A stretch of DNA of 22,989 bases from JARLFX01 sp036404255 (GCA_036404255.1 DASWOP010000256.1:1-22989), one strand, 5' to 3'; positions 1 through 7,230 are shown, numbered from the stretch's first letter. Translations and numbers: made by a program. The notes: generated by a model not told the origin, from the sequence alone.

Positions 1-1
1 C

Positions 2-151
2 TTCTACTACAACCAACTGCAGACGCAGAGCAGGCTGCTGGCCTTTATGGATTGCTTCTTTGCTCTTGGGGTGATCACGCTGGTGGCTGCGCCGCTGGTT
101 TTGCTGACGAAGAGATTCTCTGTGGGCGGAAAGGCTCCGGCGGGACATTGA
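2..151 (+). CDS. DHA2/EmrB-type MFS efflux permease, C-terminal fragment
   Basis: An open frame enters from the left edge and ends at TGA 149-151, giving 49 residues of a C-terminus. It starts with a short polar stretch (NQLQTQSRLLAFMDCFF), then has one hydrophobic helix (ALGVITLVAAPLVLL) and a basic tail (TKRF). This is the usual ending of 14-helix drug:proton antiporters of the EmrB/DHA2 family: a periplasmic loop, an 'AFMDAF'-like start of the last helix, then a short cytoplasmic tail. Such permeases export hydrophobic compounds across the inner membrane, often with an EmrA-like adaptor; no partner is in the window. It converges on glyA. The fragment is short, so the family call rests on the pattern of the final helix; another MFS subfamily is possible. 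Confidence 0.6.
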   Translation, partial: FYYNQLQTQSRLLAFMDCFFALGVITLVAAPLVLLTKRFSVGGKAPAGH

Positions 152-187
152 GTTTATGGCTGCGGAGGGGTTCGTGGCGCAGAAAAT

Positions 188-214
188 CCCAGGTCTCAAA
201 AATCGAGGCCTGGG
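188..214 (-). terminator. Probable intrinsic terminator downstream of glyA
   Basis: Two 10-base arms, 188-197 (cccaggtctc) and 205-214 (gaggcctggg), pair with one G-U wobble around a 7-base loop. Read on the minus strand, the hairpin is followed by ATTTTCT, which fits a weak Rho-independent terminator about 30 bases after the glyA stop. The plus-strand reading has no T-run directly after the stem, so it serves the permease less well. Confidence 0.5.
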
Positions 215-244
215 CATCCACTTGTGTAGCTGATTGAATTTTGC

Positions 245-1528
245 TTAGGCGCGGAGCCAGCCGTAGAGCGGAAACTTCTCCGCCATCTCGAGCACTTCGC
301 CGCGGATCTTGGCGAGCTTGCCAGCGTCGTTGCGATGCTCCAGCGCCTGCGCGATCCATACGGCGATCTGGCGCATCTCAGGCTCCTTCATGCCGCGGGT
401 GGTGAGCGCAGGCGTGCCCACGCGGATGCCGCTGGGCTTCATGGGCGGGTTGGTGTCGTAGGGGATCGCATTCTTGTTCACCGTGATGCCTGCCTCGCCC
501 AGCGCGTGCTCGGCCTCAGAGCCGTACATGCCCTTGGTAAAGACATCCACCAGCATGAGGTGGGTATCCGTGCCGCCGCTGATGATGCGGAAGCCTTCGC
601 CTGCAAGTGCTTCTGCAAGCACCTTGGCGTTGGCGACGATCTGCTTTGCGTAAACCTTAAACTCGGGCTGCAGGGCCTCGTGGAAGGCGACGGCTTTGGC
701 GGCGACGATGTGCATGAGCGGGCCACCCTGTTGGCCGGGGAAGACGCTGCGGTCAATGTCTTTGGCGAACTTCTCCTTGCTCAGGATGAGGCCGGCGCGA
801 GGGCCGCGGAGAGTCTTGTGCGTCGTGGTCATCACGATGTCCGCGTAAGGCACGGGCGAGGGATGCACGCCACCGGCGACAAGCCCGGCGAAGTGGGCCA
901 TGTCCACCACGAAGAAGGCGCCGACTTTATCCGCGATCTGCCGCATGCGGGCGAAGTCGAAGGTTCGCGGGTAGGCACTGCCGCCGCCGATGATCATTTT
1001 GGGCCGCTCGCGCAGGGCCTGGGCTTCGAGTTCGTCGTAGTCGATGGTCTCGGTGTCTTTGCGGACCTGGTAGCCGACGATCTTGTAGAGCTTGCCGGAG
1101 AAGTTGAGCTTGTGGCCGTGGGTCAGGTGTCCGCCATGGGCGAGGTCCAGGCCGAGGAGGGTGTCGCCCGGCTGGATGATGCTCATGTAGGCGGCGGCGT
1201 TGGCCTGCGAGCCAGAGTGTGGCTGCACGTTGACGTGCTCGGCACCGAAAAGCTGCTTGGCGCGGTCGCGGGCGAGGTTCTCCACCACGTCGGCGTATTC
1301 GCAGCCGCCGTAGTAACGCTTGCCGGGGTAGCCCTCGGCGTACTTGTTGGTGAAGACGGTGCCGGCGGCTTCAAGCACGGCGCGGCTCACGAAGTTCTCT
1401 GATGCGATCATCTCCAGCCCCTCGTGCTGGCGGCGAACTTCATTCGCAACCTGCTCGGCAACGGCCGGATCGGACTGGGCGAGGGAGAGACTCATGGCGG
1501 AGATATTTTCAGCAACAGTGGTCGACAT
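245..1528 (-). CDS. glyA: Serine hydroxymethyltransferase
   Basis: The 427-residue product is a full-length PLP enzyme that converts serine and tetrahydrofolate to glycine and 5,10-methylene-tetrahydrofolate in the cytoplasm. It is the main source of one-carbon units. Visible family marks are EGLEMIASENFVS (36-48), NKYAEGYPGKRYYGG (61-75), HSGSQAN (104-110), the HGGHLTHG stretch (131-138) and the PLP-binding lysine K238 in TTTHKTLRGPR. The C-terminal RVGTPALTTRG motif is also present. Length matches the family's usual 415-430. The ATG at 1528 gives a slightly extended N-terminus; an internal ATG at residue 12 is an alternative, and neither has a strong Shine-Dalgarno sequence. A strong hairpin lies 10 bases upstream of the ATG and may affect translation. 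The gene is followed by a probable terminator and converges on the permease. Confidence 0.97.
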   Translation of the reverse strand: MSTTVAENISAMSLSLAQSDPAVAEQVANEVRRQHEGLEMIASENFVSRAVLEAAGTVFTNKYAEGYPGKRYYGGCEYADVVENLARDRAKQLFGAEHVNVQPHSGSQANAAAYMSIIQPGDTLLGLDLAHGGHLTHGHKLNFSGKLYKIVGYQVRKDTETIDYDELEAQALRERPKMIIGGGSAYPRTFDFARMRQIADKVGAFFVVDMAHFAGLVAGGVHPSPVPYADIVMTTTHKTLRGPRAGLILSKEKFAKDIDRSVFPGQQGGPLMHIVAAKAVAFHEALQPEFKVYAKQIVANAKVLAEALAGEGFRIISGGTDTHLMLVDVFTKGMYGSEAEHALGEAGITVNKNAIPYDTNPPMKPSGIRVGTPALTTRGMKEPEMRQIAVWIAQALEHRNDAGKLAKIRGEVLEMAEKFPLYGWLRA

Positions 1529-1538
1529 AGGTTAATTT

Positions 1539-1598
1539 TACCGCGCAGGGCGATGCGCGGTAGGTTTTCACGGCAAACCACTGCAGCGAAGCGGTTTG
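1539..1598 (-). promoter_or_regulatory. Two hairpins in the glyA leader
   Basis: The minus-strand leader of glyA contains a perfect 9-bp GC-rich stem, 1554-1562 with 1539-1547 (taccgcgca and tgcgcggta on the plus strand, 6-base loop), ending 10 bases before the ATG. Just upstream is a weaker stem formed by caaacc (1574-1579) and ggtttg (1593-1598). The first hairpin crowds the ribosome-binding region. No T-run follows on the minus strand, so it is not an ordinary terminator for that strand. I do not recognise a known riboswitch class. Translational control or mRNA stabilisation is inference. Confidence 0.35.
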
Positions 1599-1653
1599 TT
1601 GAGGGCGTGGCGTCTGCTGACGTTTCCGCTATTCGTTGGTCTGCTTTAGCGAA

Positions 1654-2283
1654 TTACTTGCCAAACTCCAGATTCACCGGGCCCGGCGGCGGCTTTGGCC
1701 CGCCGGTCACAGGAACATCCTTGCCCACGGTATCAAACTTCACGCCGCTCATCCACACTCTACCGGGCCCGGTCAGCAATATCCCAAGGGAGATGGTGGT
1801 CGCATCCTGCGGCACGTCCAGCACCACGTCGTAACTCGTCCAGCCGGTGGTGCCCCTGATGGGGCGCGATTCCATATTGTCAAAGGCTATCTGTCCAGAC
1901 CCCTTGTCGATGCGCATCCACATACCTGCCCACCCCGTTGCATTGAGAGCGCGTGCCCACGCATGCAGGCGGACACGTTTGCCGAGATACTGCTCCGCAC
2001 TGAAGTTCTGCATCAACGTACCGAAGCCGCCCGTGTTCTGGACCTTCGCCTCAAGATACGCGCTCGGCTTCTCTTCAAATACAGCCTGCCCGTCGATGCC
2101 GGCCTTGTAGTTCTCCGGGTTGCTCCCGGCCAGCGTCCAGCCTGCGGGCGGTTTGTCTGCAATGTCCTTGAAGGTGCCCGCCATGGTCTGTGCCGGCATA
2201 GATGGAGCCACGCAAAGCGCCAGCAGCGCCATGCCAAAGAAGGCCCGGCGCAGCAGGCTCTTCGGTTCTGCAATACGGATCAT
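1654..2283 (-). CDS. Secreted protein with carbohydrate-binding-like beta-sandwich, function unknown
   Basis: The 209-residue product has a basic N-terminus and hydrophobic core (LLRRAFFGMALLALCVAPSMPAQ, roughly 10-32), which reads as a Sec signal peptide. The mature part contains PPAGWTLAGSNPENYKAGID, then a series of short strands with RVRLHAWARA, AGMWMRID, FDNMESRPI, GTTGWTSYDVVLDVP and GPGRVWMSGVKFDTVGKDVP. From memory, this pattern (an 'FDNM..RPI.GT..W..Y.VVLDVP' core) recurs as a stand-alone or C-terminal domain in many bacterial proteins and resembles jelly-roll carbohydrate-binding modules; a ligand cannot be assigned. The tail is Pro/Gly-rich. The start at 2283 is supported by AGGAAG 5 bases upstream. 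It lies 66 bp after the hydrolase gene on the same strand, so the two may be co-transcribed. Confidence 0.8.
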   Translation of the reverse strand: MIRIAEPKSLLRRAFFGMALLALCVAPSMPAQTMAGTFKDIADKPPAGWTLAGSNPENYKAGIDGQAVFEEKPSAYLEAKVQNTGGFGTLMQNFSAEQYLGKRVRLHAWARALNATGWAGMWMRIDKGSGQIAFDNMESRPIRGTTGWTSYDVVLDVPQDATTISLGILLTGPGRVWMSGVKFDTVGKDVPVTGGPKPPPGPVNLEFGK

Positions 2284-2349
2284 CGTACTTCCTCATCATT
2301 CTGCTGCATCAACTCTATGCTCTTGGGGGAATGGTGAAAGTATATAGAG

Positions 2350-3555
2350 CTATTGTGAACACTCGCGCAGTCGCTTGAATGCGCTGTACACGAACGAGCC
2401 GAGGTACCAGCCGTCAATGTATTTGTACGGCGTCTCGCCCGTGGTGTAGTGGCCGCAGGGGAGCACCTTCGATACGTAATCCACGCCGAGGCGGTCGAAG
2501 TTTTTCAGCACGTCGAGCGAGTACTCCAGCGGAAAGGTGAGATCGTAGCGGGCATGCACCACGAGCACGCGCTTGGGGTGGGCGGCGAAGAGATCGATGT
2601 AGGCCATGGGGCTGAGGCCGAGCCAGATGGCGCGGACATCTTCCTGCGTGAGGCCAGCTTCTGCAAACGCGGCGCGGACGTGGCGCGTACTCTGCCCCGC
2701 CCAGGCGACGTCTCCGGTGTAGGTGGAGGCGTGGTTGAAGGCGCAGATGCGGATGCGGGGGTCGTGCGCGGCGGCAATGTAGGCGTAGCAGGAGCCGATG
2801 CTGGTGCCGAGCAGGCCGAACTGGGTGTAGCCCTGCGTCTCCAGCCAGTCGATGCAGCTGCGGATATCCACCACGGCCTGACGGGCTGCGGAGATGGTGC
2901 GGCCGACGTTAGAGCTCATGGCGTAGTCGGAACGCTCCAGCTCGGCGGGACGGCGAATGTCATGGTACGGCTGCGAAAGCCGCAGCGCGCTGATGCCAAA
3001 GCTGTTGAACATCTCGCAGAGAATGTTGTGGCTGATGGCATCCGAGTTCCACTGCGGCATCACAATGATGGCCTGCTTCGGCTTGCCCACCTGAGATTCA
3101 GGACGCGCGGGATACCAGCACGCGTTGACCAGATCGTTCTCCGGGTAAGGGGTGGCGACGGGCGAGGTGAAGCGCAGGAACTCGGCCTTCCGCACCTTGC
3201 CTGCCTCGGCTTCGGCTTCCATCGAGGCGGCCTGCGCGAGCGTCTCCGGGCGCACGTTAGTCGGGAAGAGTTGCGGGTAGCGCATCTCAAGGCGAAAGTC
3301 GGTGGGCGTCTTATAGCCGTAGAACTCTTTGCTCCGGCTGACGATCTCGTGATTGATCGCGATCATGGCGGCGAGGCTCTCGCTTGCGCTGACTTGCTGA
3401 CTCGCTGACTTGCTGACCTGCTCTTTGGCGGTCTCGCTGAAATCTGTCAGCCAGTCAAAGCCCCACTCCAGCGGGCGCACAATACGGTTGGTGTCGCGTG
3501 TCGTGAGTGCCGTCTCCCACGCATACATCCACTTGCTGTAAAGCTCGGAAAGCAT
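2350..3555 (-). CDS. Alpha/beta hydrolase of the ABHD18-like family
   Basis: The 401-residue product has an alpha/beta hydrolase layout. The nucleophile elbow is GTSIG with S252 in LLGTSIGSCYAYIAAAH, the acid is probably D338 in VVHARYDLTFP, and the histidine is H369 in LPCGHYTTGE. The N-terminal SELYSKWMYAWETALTTRDTNR, the WGFDWL motif and the late Y.YIDGWYLG segment fit the ABHD18 (DUF2048) family, whose substrates are poorly known. No signal peptide is seen, so it is probably cytoplasmic. Residues 45-60 (EQVSKSASQQVSASES) are low-complexity and come from an 8-bp DNA repeat between the N-terminal segment and the hydrolase core. The ATG at 3555 has only a weak purine stretch (GAGAG) before it. 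It precedes the secreted protein gene by 66 bp. Confidence 0.85.
   Translation of the reverse strand: MLSELYSKWMYAWETALTTRDTNRIVRPLEWGFDWLTDFSETAKEQVSKSASQQVSASESLAAMIAINHEIVSRSKEFYGYKTPTDFRLEMRYPQLFPTNVRPETLAQAASMEAEAEAGKVRKAEFLRFTSPVATPYPENDLVNACWYPARPESQVGKPKQAIIVMPQWNSDAISHNILCEMFNSFGISALRLSQPYHDIRRPAELERSDYAMSSNVGRTISAARQAVVDIRSCIDWLETQGYTQFGLLGTSIGSCYAYIAAAHDPRIRICAFNHASTYTGDVAWAGQSTRHVRAAFAEAGLTQEDVRAIWLGLSPMAYIDLFAAHPKRVLVVHARYDLTFPLEYSLDVLKNFDRLGVDYVSKVLPCGHYTTGETPYKYIDGWYLGSFVYSAFKRLRECSQ
3388..3419. repeat. Four tandem 8-bp units inside the hydrolase gene
   Basis: The plus strand reads gctgactt, gctgactc, gctgactt, gctgacct in direct succession (3388-3395, 3396-3403, 3404-3411, 3412-3419). 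They encode the Ser/Gln/Lys-rich linker near residues 45-56 of the hydrolase. A unit of 8 bp is not a multiple of three, so gain or loss of one unit would shift the frame. Confidence 0.85.
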
Positions 3556-3613
3556 CTCTCAAGGATAACAACTTGGAAGGATGGTGATGTGAGTGGCGTC
3601 ACGAAAGGCAAAG

Positions 3614-3810
3614 GCAACAGCGCACCACGGATTGCACGGATCAACACGGATTTAAGAACAGAAAGGACTTTGAGATTTAAGGACAAGACAGAACAAAACG
3701 CAGATCAAAGCGACTAGAACAAGATGGGGAGGAGGGGACAAAACGAGGAAGGCATAAGTTCTCACTGTTTTTATCCGTGCTGATCCGTGCAATCCGTGGT
3801 GAGCTGTTGC
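3614..3810. repeat. Long inverted repeat with CACGGAT units between alr and the hydrolase gene
   Basis: The left arm (3614-3651) and right arm (3773-3810) are near-perfect reverse complements over about 37 bases, with only a few differences. Each arm holds three copies of CACGGAT (left: 3626-3632, 3635-3641, 3645-3651) spaced 9-10 bp apart. The arms flank about 120 bp of purine-rich sequence without a convincing gene. The right arm ends 3 bp from the alr stop codon. From memory, 'CACGGATT(G/A)CACGGAT' strings are found dispersed between genes in several bacterial phyla; membership of such a family is inference. No transposase is present, so it could be a non-autonomous mobile or REP-like element, or a bidirectional transcription end. 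It accounts for nearly all of the 258-bp gap between the two genes. Confidence 0.75.
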
Positions 3811-3813
3811 TCT

Positions 3814-5007
3814 TCAGTAGAGGCGAGGGACGCGTTTCGCGATGGCGCAGAGAATGTCGTACGAAATGGTGCCGTCGATGCGGGCATGATCGTCTGCGGT
3901 GATCTTCTCTGTGCCCTGCTCGCCGAGGATGATGGCTTCGTCGCCTACTGTTGCTTCCGGGATGTGGGTCACGTCTACGCTGCAGACGTCCATTGAAACG
4001 CGACCCACGATGCGCGCGCGCTTGCCCGCGATGAGGACGTCGCCGGTGTTGGAGAGTGAGCGGCGGAGACCGTCTGCATAGCCCACGGCGAGGAGAGCGA
4101 GGCGGGTCGGCCCCGGGGCGATGAAGGTGCCGTTGTAGCCCACGCGCGCGCCGGGGCCCACCTCGCGCAGGGCGAGGATGCGCGTCTTCCACGCGAGCAC
4201 GGGTTGCAGTGCTGGGCGGACATGCGCTGCGCCACCGGTGAGCTCCATGGCGTATCCGTAAAGCCCGATGCCCGGGCGGCACATGAGGCGAGCGCCGGCA
4301 GCAGCGGCCAGCTTGCGCAGGGCGGGCAGAGCGACATCAGCGTCAATGGTGGCAGTGCTTCCGGCATGGAGCCATTGCAGAGGCAGACCAGCGGCGCGAA
4401 TGTGCGCGAGAGCAACAGCGAGCTGCTCGATCTGGTCGAGGTTCTGCGGCGCGGTCACCTCTTCTGCCGAGGCGAAGTGCGTCATGACGCCTTCGAGCTT
4501 CAGCGGCGAGGTGGCGGTGAAGCGGGCGAGGAGCGCGGGCAACTGCTGGGGCGAGACGCCCTGGCGGCTCATGCCGGTGTCGAGCTCAATATGGATGGGA
4601 ATGTTCTTCAGGCCGAGTTTGGTGGCGGCGGATTCCAAGGCTTCAAAATGTGCGGGCTCGGCGATGGCGGGGGTGAGGTTGGAGGCGAGCGCGGGCTCCG
4701 CGTCTTCTGCCAGAATGCAGCGCATGAGCAGGATTCTTGCAGTGAGATGCTGCGCCTGTAATGCGGCGCGGACGGTGGCGCCCTCTTCTGCAGAGGTGAC
4801 GCCGAGCCACTGCGCCCCAGCCTGCACCAGCGCGATGGCGCAGGGAATGGCGCCGTGTCCGTAGGCGTCTGCCTTCACCACTCCCAGCAGATCTGCGCCA
4901 GCGAGTTGCTGCTGAAGTTGACGCATGTTGGCTACGAGCCGGGGGAGTGAAATTTCGGCCCAGATGGGCTGCTGCTTGCTGTCTGCTGTGCTTGCGCTAT
5001 CGGTCAC
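3814..5007 (-). CDS. alr: Alanine racemase
   Basis: This PLP enzyme interconverts L- and D-alanine in the cytoplasm and supplies D-Ala for peptidoglycan. From the GTG at 5007 the product is 397 residues, normal for the family. The PLP lysine is K45 in GVVKADAYGHGA. The second catalytic residue is probably Y291 in RVGYNGTF, and RPGIGLYGY (244-252) and VSMD (337-340) are typical. The frame stays open to an ATG at 5121, which would add 38 residues (LFGLIALNSRITLKLF and so on) unlike the family. The GTG has AAGGG about 9 bases upstream and the expected 'IWAEISLPRLVANMRQL' follows soon after, so I prefer the GTG. It lies downstream of dnaB on the same strand, separated by a structured 315-bp gap. 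Its 3' end abuts the CACGGAT inverted repeat. Confidence 0.95.
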   Translation of the reverse strand: MTDSASTADSKQQPIWAEISLPRLVANMRQLQQQLAGADLLGVVKADAYGHGAIPCAIALVQAGAQWLGVTSAEEGATVRAALQAQHLTARILLMRCILAEDAEPALASNLTPAIAEPAHFEALESAATKLGLKNIPIHIELDTGMSRQGVSPQQLPALLARFTATSPLKLEGVMTHFASAEEVTAPQNLDQIEQLAVALAHIRAAGLPLQWLHAGSTATIDADVALPALRKLAAAAGARLMCRPGIGLYGYAMELTGGAAHVRPALQPVLAWKTRILALREVGPGARVGYNGTFIAPGPTRLALLAVGYADGLRRSLSNTGDVLIAGKRARIVGRVSMDVCSVDVTHIPEATVGDEAIILGEQGTEKITADDHARIDGTISYDILCAIAKRVPRLY

Positions 5008-5145
5008 GGTGCTTTGCCCTTCAGCTTTATGATAGCCGTCCCGGAAAAGCTTAAGAGTGATCCTGGAATTAAGCGCGATAAGACCAAACAGATTTTGGTG
5101 GGTCCGCCGAGTGTGCAGCACTGGAACCAGCAGCAGCGGCAGATT

Positions 5146-5315
5146 ATCCGTTGAGCACCGTGCAGCCCGTCATATTGCCCGTCTTGGACCCGTAAAACAC
5201 AGCAGTGGTCTCAACGGATGCAATCAGTGATTACCCTACTGCAAACTACTCATTTGCAAACACTTGCATCACTGGCGGGGCTGCATTGGCGGCAATGCAG
5301 CCCGTAATTTTTTTT
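5146..5315 (+). ncRNA. Candidate structured RNA between alr and dnaB, ending in a terminator
   Basis: Three successive stems are visible: A, atccgttgag (5146-5155) with ctcaacggat (5210-5219); B, cagtgat (5225-5231) with atcactg (5268-5274); C, gggctgcattg (5278-5288) with caatgcagccc (5293-5303), followed by eight Ts. CCCGT occurs four times (5166, 5178, 5189, 5301), three of them in the loop of stem A. The T-run makes the plus strand the likely transcript, opposite to both neighbours. I found no clear promoter upstream of 5146, and the structure matches no RNA family I can name. On the minus strand a short frame (FYGSKTGNMTGCTVLNG then stop at 5143) could instead be a decayed protein tail, and the stems could belong to the alr leader. 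Confidence 0.3.
5278..5315 (+). terminator. Plus-strand intrinsic terminator facing the dnaB 3' end
   Basis: A perfect 11-bp stem (5278-5288 with 5293-5303) around a GCGG loop is followed, after GTAA, by T8 at 5308-5315. This is a good Rho-independent terminator for plus-strand transcription. It ends only 7 bp before the dnaB stop codon, so it would stop antisense transcription into dnaB. On the minus strand the T-run becomes an A-run before the stem, so it should not end dnaB transcripts. Confidence 0.6.
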
Positions 5316-5322
5316 GGCGGTA

Positions 5323-6726
5323 TTAGTAGCTGGGAGAGCCGTCGGACGAGCCGAGGTTTTCGAAGCGGGTATAGTCGGCAAGCCACGCCAGATGCACGCT
5401 GCCCGTAGGGCCATTGCGCTGCTTGGCAATGATGATCTCCGCCTTGCCCTTGGAGTCTGGGTCTTCGTCGCCATTCTCGTCTTTGTTGTAGTAGCTGTCG
5501 CGATGGATGAATGCAACGACGTCAGCATCCTGCTCGATGGAGCCTGATTCGCGGAGATCGCTCAGGAGGGGCTTCTTGTCCCCTGTGCGTTGCTCACTGC
5601 CACGGCTAAGCTGCGAGAGGGCAATGACGGGGACGCGCATCTCTTTGGCGAGGGCTTTGAGGCCGCGCGAGATGGCGGAGACCTCCTGGGTGCGGTTTTC
5701 AAAGCGCTTGCCGCCGGGGCCGCTGCTGCTGGCGGACATGAGCTGGAGGTAATCGATGACGATGAGGTCGAGGCCCTTTTCCTGCTGCTGCAGGCGGCGG
5801 GCCTTGGCGCGCATCTCGGCCAGGGAGATGCCGGGGGTATCGTCAATGAAGAGCTTGGATTCGGTGAGGCGGCCGAGGGCGTTGACCAGCTTGCCGCGGT
5901 CTTCGCGGGGAAGGAAGCCGGTCTGGATCTTGCGGGAGTTTACCAGCGCTTCGGAGGCGAGCATGCGGCGGAGAAGCGACTCTTTCGACATTTCGAGCGA
6001 GAAGACGGCGACGACTTTGCCGTCTTTCACGGCGGAGTTCTGCGCGATGTTGATGGCCCAGGCGGTTTTGCCCATGGAGGGGCGGGCGGCGATGATGATG
6101 AGCTCCGACTTCTGCAGGCCGCTGGTCATGCGGTCGAATTCGAGATAGTGCGTTTCCAGGCCGGTGATCTCGCGGCCCTGCTCGTAGAGCTGGTCGATGG
6201 AGCCGAAGGAGTTTGCGACGATGGTGGAGATACTGGAGAAGCTGCCGGTGACGGCGGATTCGGAGATGTCCATCAGGCGCTGCTCGACGTCGTTGAGGAC
6301 GGAGATGGCGTCCTGGCTCTGGTCGGCGGCCTGGGTCATGCCGAGATCGCAGACGGACATGAGCTGGCGGAGCAGGCTCTTGTCTTTCACGATGCGGACG
6401 TAGTTTTCTACGCTGAGGTTGCGGGGCAGGCCTTCGGTGAGCGACGCGAGGTAGGCGGGGCCGCCGATGGCCTCAATCTCTTTGCGCTTGCGCAGCTCTT
6501 CACCGACGGTGATGAGATCGACGGCCTGGCCAAGCTCCTGCAGGTGCAGCATGGAGGCGTAGATGCGGCGGTGCGAGTCGAGCGAGAAGTCGTCCGGCTG
6601 GAGCTTCATGGTCGCGTCGAGGATGGCGAGCGGCTCCAGCAGCATGGCGCCGAGGATGGTGACTTCGGCCTGTACGGATTCGGGACGGCCCTGCTGCTGA
6701 TCGAGGATGTAAGGGATGGATGCCAT
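5323..6726 (-). CDS. dnaB: Replicative DNA helicase DnaB
   Basis: The product is the hexameric 5'-3' helicase that unwinds DNA at the replication fork and binds primase. From the ATG at 6726 it has 467 residues. The N-terminal DnaB domain covers about 15-115, followed by a linker. The RecA-like domain has Walker A ARPSMGKTA (214-222), Walker B LIVIDYLQLM (321-330) and SLEMSKESLLRRML (243-256). It also has LSQLSRGSEQR (370-380) and DLRESGSIEQDADVVAFIHRD (390-410). The frame extends to a TTG at 6777, but the extra 17 residues are unlike DnaB and the ATG gives the normal start, though without a strong Shine-Dalgarno sequence. No intein is present. The gene is divergent from the DUF5076 gene and upstream of alr, an adjacency also seen in E. 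coli. Confidence 0.97.
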   Translation of the reverse strand: MASIPYILDQQQGRPESVQAEVTILGAMLLEPLAILDATMKLQPDDFSLDSHRRIYASMLHLQELGQAVDLITVGEELRKRKEIEAIGGPAYLASLTEGLPRNLSVENYVRIVKDKSLLRQLMSVCDLGMTQAADQSQDAISVLNDVEQRLMDISESAVTGSFSSISTIVANSFGSIDQLYEQGREITGLETHYLEFDRMTSGLQKSELIIIAARPSMGKTAWAINIAQNSAVKDGKVVAVFSLEMSKESLLRRMLASEALVNSRKIQTGFLPREDRGKLVNALGRLTESKLFIDDTPGISLAEMRAKARRLQQQEKGLDLIVIDYLQLMSASSSGPGGKRFENRTQEVSAISRGLKALAKEMRVPVIALSQLSRGSEQRTGDKKPLLSDLRESGSIEQDADVVAFIHRDSYYNKDENGDEDPDSKGKAEIIIAKQRNGPTGSVHLAWLADYTRFENLGSSDGSPSY

Positions 6727-6920
6727 AGCTTTGCGTGCGCCCGCACTTCCATTGTCGCAAAAACAGGGCAATGGCAAGAACAGGGGAACATGCTCAGGAT
6801 AGCCCCGCTCAAGGCGGAGAGCGCCTGAGGATTTTGCGGATAAGTGGACGATATCTGTGGAATGCGCGGACGGACGGGCTTATCCTAGTGCCAGCCCATC
6901 GCAAAGGACTCCACAAACCA
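6727..6920. promoter_or_regulatory. Divergent promoter region between dnaB and the DUF5076 gene
   Basis: This 194-bp gap must hold the promoters for dnaB (leftward) and the DUF5076 gene (rightward), but no convincing -35/-10 pair was found. It contains a hairpin (6808-6816 with 6822-6829, one bulged A, 5-base loop), two copies of aacaggg (6762-6768 and 6779-6785), and tgcggataa (6835-6843), one base from a consensus DnaA box. No gene is seen. Confidence 0.35.
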
Positions 6921-7220
6921 ATGGCAGCTAACAAGTTTCTCGACATACCGCCAGTTGCTCAACGCGATAAAACCTCGTTTGAATTGATCCGTGTGTGGAT
7001 AGCGGAGCAGAATCAGCATGTGAGCATCCGTACCGGAGTGTGGGACGATCCGGCGTACTGGGGAATGATGCTGGCCGACCTGGCGCAGCATATCGCCAAC
7101 GCGCACGCGATGCAGGACGACACGATCGACGTGGAGGATTTTCTGGAGCAGCTGCGCGATGGGTTTGATGCGGAGATGGATTCGCCAACGGATGATACGG
7201 AGGGGCAGATTACGCAGTAG
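6921..7220 (+). CDS. DUF5076 family protein
   Basis: The 99-residue product has no signal peptide or membrane segment. It contains NKFLDIPPVAQRDKTSFELIRVWIAEQNQHVSIRTGVWDDPAYWGMMLADLAQHIANA in order, with conserved-looking F-ELIRVWIA and W-D-DP-A-WG-LAD-A-H features, and an acidic C-terminal tail. As I recall it, this is the pattern of DUF5076, a small family with no established function. The long frame in which it lies extends upstream to 6735, but only the ATG at 6921 gives the family's usual N-terminus (MAxxKxLDIPP). An AAAGGA stretch ends about 13 bases upstream, a rather long spacing. It is followed after 10 bp by the TPR-peptidase gene on the same strand, so the two may form an operon. 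Confidence 0.75.
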   Translation: MAANKFLDIPPVAQRDKTSFELIRVWIAEQNQHVSIRTGVWDDPAYWGMMLADLAQHIANAHAMQDDTIDVEDFLEQLRDGFDAEMDSPTDDTEGQITQ

Positions 7221-7230
7221 GGCTGCATCC

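Noticed and set aside
335..1402. Long plus-strand frame (355 codons) opposite glyA
   Set aside because: It is antisense to a clearly identified glyA and its translation is rich in Gly, Val, His and Arg, typical of the shadow of a GC-rich gene.
3447..4282. Minus-strand frames across the CACGGAT element (for example the 201-codon one)
   Set aside because: Their peptide content (SPRIARISTDKNS and similar) comes from translating the repeat, and they overlap alr in another frame.
5008..5121. 38-residue N-terminal extension of alanine racemase
   Set aside because: The extra residues are unlike the family, while the GTG at 5007 has a Shine-Dalgarno sequence and gives normal length.
5205..5408. 67-codon plus-strand frame over the terminator and dnaB end
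   Set aside because: It runs through the hairpin and T-run and then antisense into dnaB; no Shine-Dalgarno sequence or family match.
5590..6828. 412-codon plus-strand frame opposite dnaB
   Set aside because: It mirrors the dnaB reading frame; the protein has no recognisable domain and is explained by high GC.
6835..6843. DnaA-box-like tgcggataa upstream of dnaB, as a sign of a replication origin or DnaA control
   Set aside because: Only one near match was seen; there is no cluster of boxes, no AT-rich unwinding region and no dnaA or dnaN nearby.
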